Assembly (NCBI GenBank): GCA_026387595.1
Contig: JAPLLL010000023.1
Location: forward strand, 1 to 6,621
DNA from: Candidatus Omnitrophota bacterium
GTDB taxonomy: Bacteria; Omnitrophota; Gorgyraeia; JABMQH01
Reading direction: 5' to 3'
Length of the DNA: 6,621 bases
A program made the translations under genes and the position numbers. Of this stretch, positions 1 through 6,621 are shown in pieces. A model generated the notes under the pieces. That model was not told the DNA's origin. It searched no databases and was given only the letters and a program-made list of their open reading frames with translations. Positions within the stretch are counted from its first letter, which is position 1. Every line of letters begins with the position of its first letter.

Positions 1-1
1 C

Positions 2-2095
<2,094 letters not shown>

Positions 2096-3448
2096 GAGAA
2101 TCTTAAAGCGATCGAGATAAAAAAAGGCGCGGAATGGATAGTTCTGAACCGCAACGGCCATGTTGCCATTACGGATGACTCCGGCAGGGAACTGGACAAA
2201 CGCAGCCTGCCGCAGGGCGCTGTCGTCTCGGTTGAAGATAATAAAAAAGTAAAGAAGGGCGAGATATTCGTCAGATGGGACCCCTACACCTCACCGATCC
2301 TTACAGAGGTGGGCGGCGACGTAAAATACGAAGATATAAAGGAAGAAATAACCATGCGAGAAGAGCTGGATATCTCGACCGGCCTTGTCAACAAGGTCAT
2401 CATGGAATCAAAAGGCGACCTTCACCCGCAGGTCCTTGTGCTGAACAAGCAGAAAGAGGTCCTTGCGATCTATCCCGTTCCGCCTGGCGCGCATATTATA
2501 GTGGAAGACGGCCAGACCGTAAAGGCAGGCGACACCCTTGCGAAAACGCCGCGTATCATCTCAAAGACAAAGGATATCACGGGCGGTCTGCCAAGGGTCG
2601 CGGAACTGTTTGAGGCGCGAAAACCGAAGGACCCGGCCATCATAAGTGAAATAGACGGCATCATCGAGTTCGGAGAGGCTAAAAAAGGCCAGCGCCGCGT
2701 TATAGTAAAGAGCTCTACCGGGATGAAAAAGGAATACCTTATCCCGCACGGGAAGCACTTAAACGTTTATAAAGGCGACCGCGTGTTTGCGGGCCAGCAG
2801 CTGATAGACGGGCCCGTAGTGCTTCAGGACATCCTGCGCGTAAGCGGCGAAAAAAAGCTGCAGGAATACCTTGTAAATGAGGTCCAGGAGGTTTACAGGC
2901 TCCAGGGCGTTTCGATAAACGATAAACATATAGAGGTAATAGTCCGCCAGATGTTAAAAAAGGTGCGTATAGAGGATTCGGGTGACACTGATTTCCTGAT
3001 AGGCCAGAACGTGGACAAGGTCCGGTTCCACGAAGCGAACCAGAAGGCCCAGAAGAAAAAAGACAAGCCTGCGTCCGCGACCCCGCTCCTCTTGGGTATT
3101 ACAAAGGCTTCCTTAAGCACAGAAAGTTTTATTTCAGCAGCGAGTTTCCAGGAGACCACAAGGGTCCTGACTGACGCGGCCGCGAGCGGCAAGAGGGATT
3201 ACCTTTTAGGGCTCAAGGAGAACGTTATAATGGGGCACCTGATCCCCGCAGGGACGGGATTTAAGACCCATAGGGAGATAGATGTCGTCCATAATGTAGA
3301 GGTGCCGCAAACCGAAGACGCGGCCGCAGCCGCGGCCCAGGCCGAAGAGAAGCCGGAGGTTAAAGAAAAAGCCGAAGGAGATATTAAGGCTAAGGTAAAG
3401 GAAAAGAAAATGGGGAAAACAGAAAAGAAGAAAAAGAAGAAAAAATAA
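2096..3448 (+). CDS. rpoC: RNA polymerase subunit beta', C-terminal part (same frame, after the TAG)
   Basis: This is the rest of beta', in the same frame as the upstream part. The first 71 codons (2096-2308) contain no ATG, GTG or TTG but still align with the start of the E. coli SI3 domain (ENLK.., then [13 protein letters not shown]), so they are conserved coding sequence. Next come the remainder of the SI3-like sandwich-barrel insertion, [18 protein letters not shown], the jaw and C-terminal regions ([40 protein letters not shown]) and LIPAGTGF ending at 3262. Beta' usually ends soon after that motif. Here 61 more residues follow, with six alanines (3320-3337), Lys/Glu-rich sequence and seven terminal lysines. 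If translated as a separate polypeptide, the possible starts are GTG 2309, with poor ribosome binding, or ATG 2354, with a good one. One unbroken beta' with a miscalled or decoded TAG is the simpler reading. Confidence 0.93.
   Translation, partial: ENLKAIEIKKGAEWIVLNRNGHVAITDDSGRELDKRSLPQGAVVSVEDNKKVKKGEIFVRWDPYTSPILTEVGGDVKYEDIKEEITMREELDISTGLVNKVIMESKGDLHPQVLVLNKQKEVLAIYPVPPGAHIIVEDGQTVKAGDTLAKTPRIISKTKDITGGLPRVAELFEARKPKDPAIISEIDGIIEFGEAKKGQRRVIVKSSTGMKKEYLIPHGKHLNVYKGDRVFAGQQLIDGPVVLQDILRVSGEKKLQEYLVNEVQEVYRLQGVSINDKHIEVIVRQMLKKVRIEDSGDTDFLIGQNVDKVRFHEANQKAQKKKDKPASATPLLLGITKASLSTESFISAASFQETTRVLTDAAASGKRDYLLGLKENVIMGHLIPAGTGFKTHREIDVVHNVEVPQTEDAAAAAAQAEEKPEVKEKAEGDIKAKVKEKKMGKTEKKKKKKK
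2338..2345 (+). promoter_or_regulatory. Possible internal ribosome binding site for the rpoC 3' fragment
   Basis: AAAGGAAG lies eight bases ahead of an in-frame ATG at 2354, a fair Shine-Dalgarno arrangement. It matters only if the TAG at 2093 really ends translation. A product starting here would have 364 residues and would lack the first part of SI3. It may equally be chance in a Lys/Glu-rich coding stretch. Confidence 0.2.
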
Positions 3449-3449
3449 A

Positions 3450-3824
3450 ATGCCAACAATAAACCAATTGATCAGGTTAGGAAGACAGCAGGTAAAATAT
3501 AAATCAAAATCGCCTGCGCTTATAAAATGCCCGCAGAAAAGAGGCGTGTGCCTGCAGGTCAAGACACAAACGCCGAAGAAGCCGAACTCGGCGCTGCGCA
3601 AGGTATCCAGGGTAAGGCTCACCAACGGCATAGAAGTGACCGCGTATATACCCGGGGTCGGGCACAATCTGCAGGAGCACTCGATAGTCCTGGTAAGGGG
3701 CGGCAGGGTAAAGGACCTGCCCGGCGTGCGTTACCACATTGTGCGCGGGACCCTTGACTCCCAGGGCGTCCAGGACAGAAAAAAATCACGCTCCAAGTAC
3801 GGGGCAAAGAGGCCTAAATCATGA
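3450..3824 (+). CDS. rpsL: 30S ribosomal protein S12
   Basis: S12 sits at the 30S decoding centre and helps monitor codon-anticodon pairing. The 124-residue product has the family's usual length, the canonical start MPTINQLIR, the [11 protein letters not shown] loop and [18 protein letters not shown]. Both loops carry the lysines found in streptomycin-sensitive strains. The aspartate of VKDLPG, methylthiolated by RimO in some bacteria, is present. The ATG lies one base after the rpoC stop (TAA-A-ATG). There is no classic Shine-Dalgarno, only the purine-rich AAGAAG repeats that also encode the lysine tail of beta', so translation is probably coupled to rpoC termination. The TGA overlaps the expected ATG of rpsG in an ATGA junction. 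The gene looks intact. Confidence 0.98.
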   Translation: MPTINQLIRLGRQQVKYKSKSPALIKCPQKRGVCLQVKTQTPKKPNSALRKVSRVRLTNGIEVTAYIPGVGHNLQEHSIVLVRGGRVKDLPGVRYHIVRGTLDSQGVQDRKKSRSKYGAKRPKS

Positions 3825-3853
3825 GAAGAAGACGCGCGTAAAAAGGAGATCTT
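3821..3853 (+). other. rpsG: Displaced N-terminus of rpsG, interrupted by TAA (six-codon mini-ORF)
   Basis: An ATG at 3821, eight bases after AGAGG (3808-3812) and overlapping the rpsL stop, reads M-R-R-R-R-A, then TAA at 3839-3841. The same frame continues K-G-D-L-L-P-D-P-K-F. This matches the standard basic N-terminus of S7 (MSRRRRAEKREILPDPKF-like), with the stop where Glu is common; GAA to TAA is a single substitution. So this is the original start of rpsG, broken at codon 7. As it stands it encodes a six-residue arginine-rich peptide. It is either a consensus error, a recent nonsense mutation, or a leader ORF feeding a restart at 3854. Confidence 0.75.
3843..3848 (+). promoter_or_regulatory. 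Shine-Dalgarno before the TTG start of rpsG
   Basis: AAGGAG with a five-base spacer to TTG 3854 is a near-ideal ribosome binding site, placed just after the TAA at 3839-3841. It makes initiation or re-initiation at the TTG plausible. The same bases also encode K-G-D of the normal S7 N-terminus, so the resemblance could be incidental. Confidence 0.5.
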
Positions 3854-4255
3854 TTGCCTGACCCGAAGTTCAACAGCAAGGTTATCGGAACTACGTCAGA
3901 ACGCATCGTTTACGGCGCGCTTGATAAGGCATGCCAGAAGGTGGACGAAAAAGATCCGATGAAGCTGTTCCAGAAGGCGCTGGACAATGTGAGGCCGCTT
4001 CTGGAATTAAAACCGCGGCGCGTAGGCGGGGCCACATACCAGGTGCCTATTGAGGTAAAAAACGAGCGCGGTGTCAGCATAGCGATGAGATGGATACGCA
4101 ATGCGGCCAGGGTAAAAAAGGGCAGGCCCATGCAGGAAAAGCTTGCGGAAGAACTTTTGGCAGCGTTCAAGGGCGAAGGTTCCGCGATGAAGAAACGGGA
4201 AGAGACGCATAAGATGGCAGAGGCGAACAAGGCCTTTGCGCATTTCAGGTGGTAA
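3854..4255 (+). CDS. rpsG: 30S ribosomal protein S7, shortened form
   Basis: S7 binds the 3' domain of 16S rRNA early in assembly, organises the 30S head and lies near the E site and mRNA exit. From the TTG the product has 133 residues; the family norm is about 156. From TSERIVYGAL onward it is canonical, with RRVGGATYQVPIEV (the beta-hairpin region), AMRWI and the C-terminal KKREETHKMAEANKAFAHFRW. Two things are wrong at the front. The basic N-terminal tail is cut off by a TAA. About 12 residues, equivalent to AKFVNILMVDGKK in E. coli, are missing between KVI and GTTSE, which removes the conserved helix and GKK motif of the S7 signature. Both parts contact rRNA in known ribosomes, so full function is uncertain. 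Identity is secure; the start is either TTG 3854 or, if the TAA is an error, ATG 3821. Confidence 0.92.
   Translation: MPDPKFNSKVIGTTSERIVYGALDKACQKVDEKDPMKLFQKALDNVRPLLELKPRRVGGATYQVPIEVKNERGVSIAMRWIRNAARVKKGRPMQEKLAEELLAAFKGEGSAMKKREETHKMAEANKAFAHFRW
3884..3895 (+). other. rpsG: In-frame deletion junction in rpsG
   Basis: The codons read I-G-T-T. In E. coli S7 the matching stretch runs G-S-E-L-L, then 13 residues (AKFVNILMVDGKK), then S-T-A-E-S-I-V-Y. Here N-S-K-V-I is followed by one Gly, then T-T-S-E-R-I-V-Y. That is 12 codons (36 bases) short, with the frame kept. The alignment was made by eye from memory of the family, so the exact edges may move by a residue or two. Confidence 0.75.
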
Positions 4256-4257
4256 TT

Positions 4258-4302
4258 CTGCTTCGCCGCACACGTATGTAAAACTCCGGTGCGGCTACGC
4301 AG
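4258..4302 (+). promoter_or_regulatory. Hairpin in the rpsG-fusA gap
   Basis: An inverted repeat pairs CTGC (4258-4261) with GCAG (4299-4302), then, after a three-by-three internal loop, GCCGCAC (4265-4271) with GTGCGGC (4289-4295). The loop of 17 bases (4272-4288) contains CTCC, complementary to GGAG of the fusA ribosome binding site at 4321-4324. No T-run follows, so it is not an intrinsic terminator. It could be an mRNA structure controlling fusA translation or stability, or a protein binding site. In E. coli S7 represses the str operon at a site between rpsL and rpsG, but nothing here shows S7 binding. Confidence 0.5.
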
Positions 4303-4319
4303 GAATGATAAAGGTGTAC

Positions 4320-4327
4320 AGGAGGGG
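4320..4327 (+). promoter_or_regulatory. Strong Shine-Dalgarno upstream of fusA
   Basis: AGGAGGGG contains a full AGGAGG. It lies 13 bases (counted from AGGAGG) before ATG 4339, rather long but usable. It is far too distant (over 60 bases) from the alternative ATG at 4390, so it favours the upstream start. Confidence 0.7.
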
Positions 4328-4338
4328 CAGCGACTAAC

Positions 4339-6468
<2,130 letters not shown>

Positions 6469-6469
6469 C

Positions 6470-6475
6470 AAGGAG
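6470..6475 (+). promoter_or_regulatory. Shine-Dalgarno of tuf
   Basis: AAGGAG with a five-base spacer to ATG 6481 starts two bases after the fusA stop. It is the best-spaced ribosome binding site in the window, fitting for what is usually the most abundant protein in the cell. Confidence 0.85.
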
Positions 6476-6480
6476 AAAAC

Positions 6481-6621
6481 ATGGCCAAGGAAAAATTTGA
6501 ACGCAATAAACCGCACGTCAACATCGGCACCATCGGTCACGTAGACCACGGAAAGACCACTTTAACCAGCGCCATAACCAAGGTCCTGGCAAAGCAGGGC
6601 CTTGCCAAAGAGCGTTCCTAT
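6481..6621 (+). CDS. tuf: Elongation factor Tu, N-terminal part (3' end beyond window)
   Basis: EF-Tu is the GTPase that delivers aminoacyl-tRNA to the ribosomal A site. Forty-seven codons are present, beginning [29 protein letters not shown]. The P-loop GHVDHGKT is at residues 19-26, and the sequence then runs into the switch I region ([11 protein letters not shown]) at the window edge. It lies 12 bases downstream of fusA, the standard str-operon position, and may also be served by the promoter-like site inside fusA. No anomaly is seen in this part. Whether this genome has a second tuf copy cannot be told from here. Confidence 0.97.
   Translation, partial: MAKEKFERNKPHVNIGTIGHVDHGKTTLTSAITKVLAKQGLAKERSY

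Noticed and set aside
2151..2166. Hairpin GCAAC/GTTGC about 55 bases after the TAG, as a readthrough signal
   Set aside because: Only five base pairs, inside conserved coding sequence and rather far from the stop; chance is enough.
2096..2308. A true intergenic spacer between two rpoC genes
   Set aside because: All 71 codons match beta' in the same frame as both sides, so this is coding sequence and not a spacer.
3468..3498. Promoter-like TTGATC with TAAAAT inside the start of rpsL
   Set aside because: The spacing is 19 bases, the -35 match is weak, and it lies within rpsL where A-rich Lys codons give such matches easily.
4258..4302. Intrinsic terminator between rpsG and fusA
   Set aside because: The stem is followed by GAATGATAAAGG, with no T-run, and fusA is expected to be co-transcribed.

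Overview
The window is a bacterial transcription–translation housekeeping cluster, all on the + strand and almost without gaps: the 3' two thirds of rpoC (RNA polymerase beta'), rpsL (ribosomal protein S12), rpsG (S7), fusA (EF-G) and the first 47 codons of tuf (EF-Tu). It is the end of an rpoBC cluster joined directly to a classical str operon. GC content is roughly balanced. Beta' carries an SI3-like insertion in the trigger loop, as in many Gram-negative lineages. My tentative guess is an uncultured diderm bacterium, perhaps an Omnitrophota/PVC-type lineage. That placement is an impression from residues, not a demonstrated result.

Layout. Positions 2-3448 are rpoC, open at the 5' end and interrupted by an in-frame TAG at 2093-2095. 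The same frame resumes at once and stays homologous to beta' down to a TAA at 3446-3448. One base later rpsL begins (3450-3824). Its TGA overlaps an ATG (ATGA, 3821-3824), which is the expected start of rpsG, but that frame meets a TAA at its seventh codon. A TTG at 3854 with a good Shine-Dalgarno allows a shortened S7 (3854-4255). That S7 also lacks about 12 conserved residues near its N-terminus. A gap of 83 bases (4256-4338) holds a hairpin and a strong Shine-Dalgarno. fusA follows (4339-6468; the start could be 4390), then tuf from 6481 to the window edge. A promoter-like sequence lies inside the 3' end of fusA just ahead of tuf.

Together the genes make the catalytic half of RNA polymerase, two 30S proteins (S12 at the decoding centre, S7 in the head) and the two elongation GTPases. 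Such genes are normally co-transcribed and growth-rate controlled.

There is no mobile element, CRISPR array, RNA gene or novel multi-gene system here. What deserves attention is three departures from the norm in otherwise well-conserved essential genes: the TAG in rpoC, the TAA in rpsG, and the in-frame 36-base loss in rpsG. They may be consensus errors, or real and strange. Read mapping and comparison with relatives would decide.
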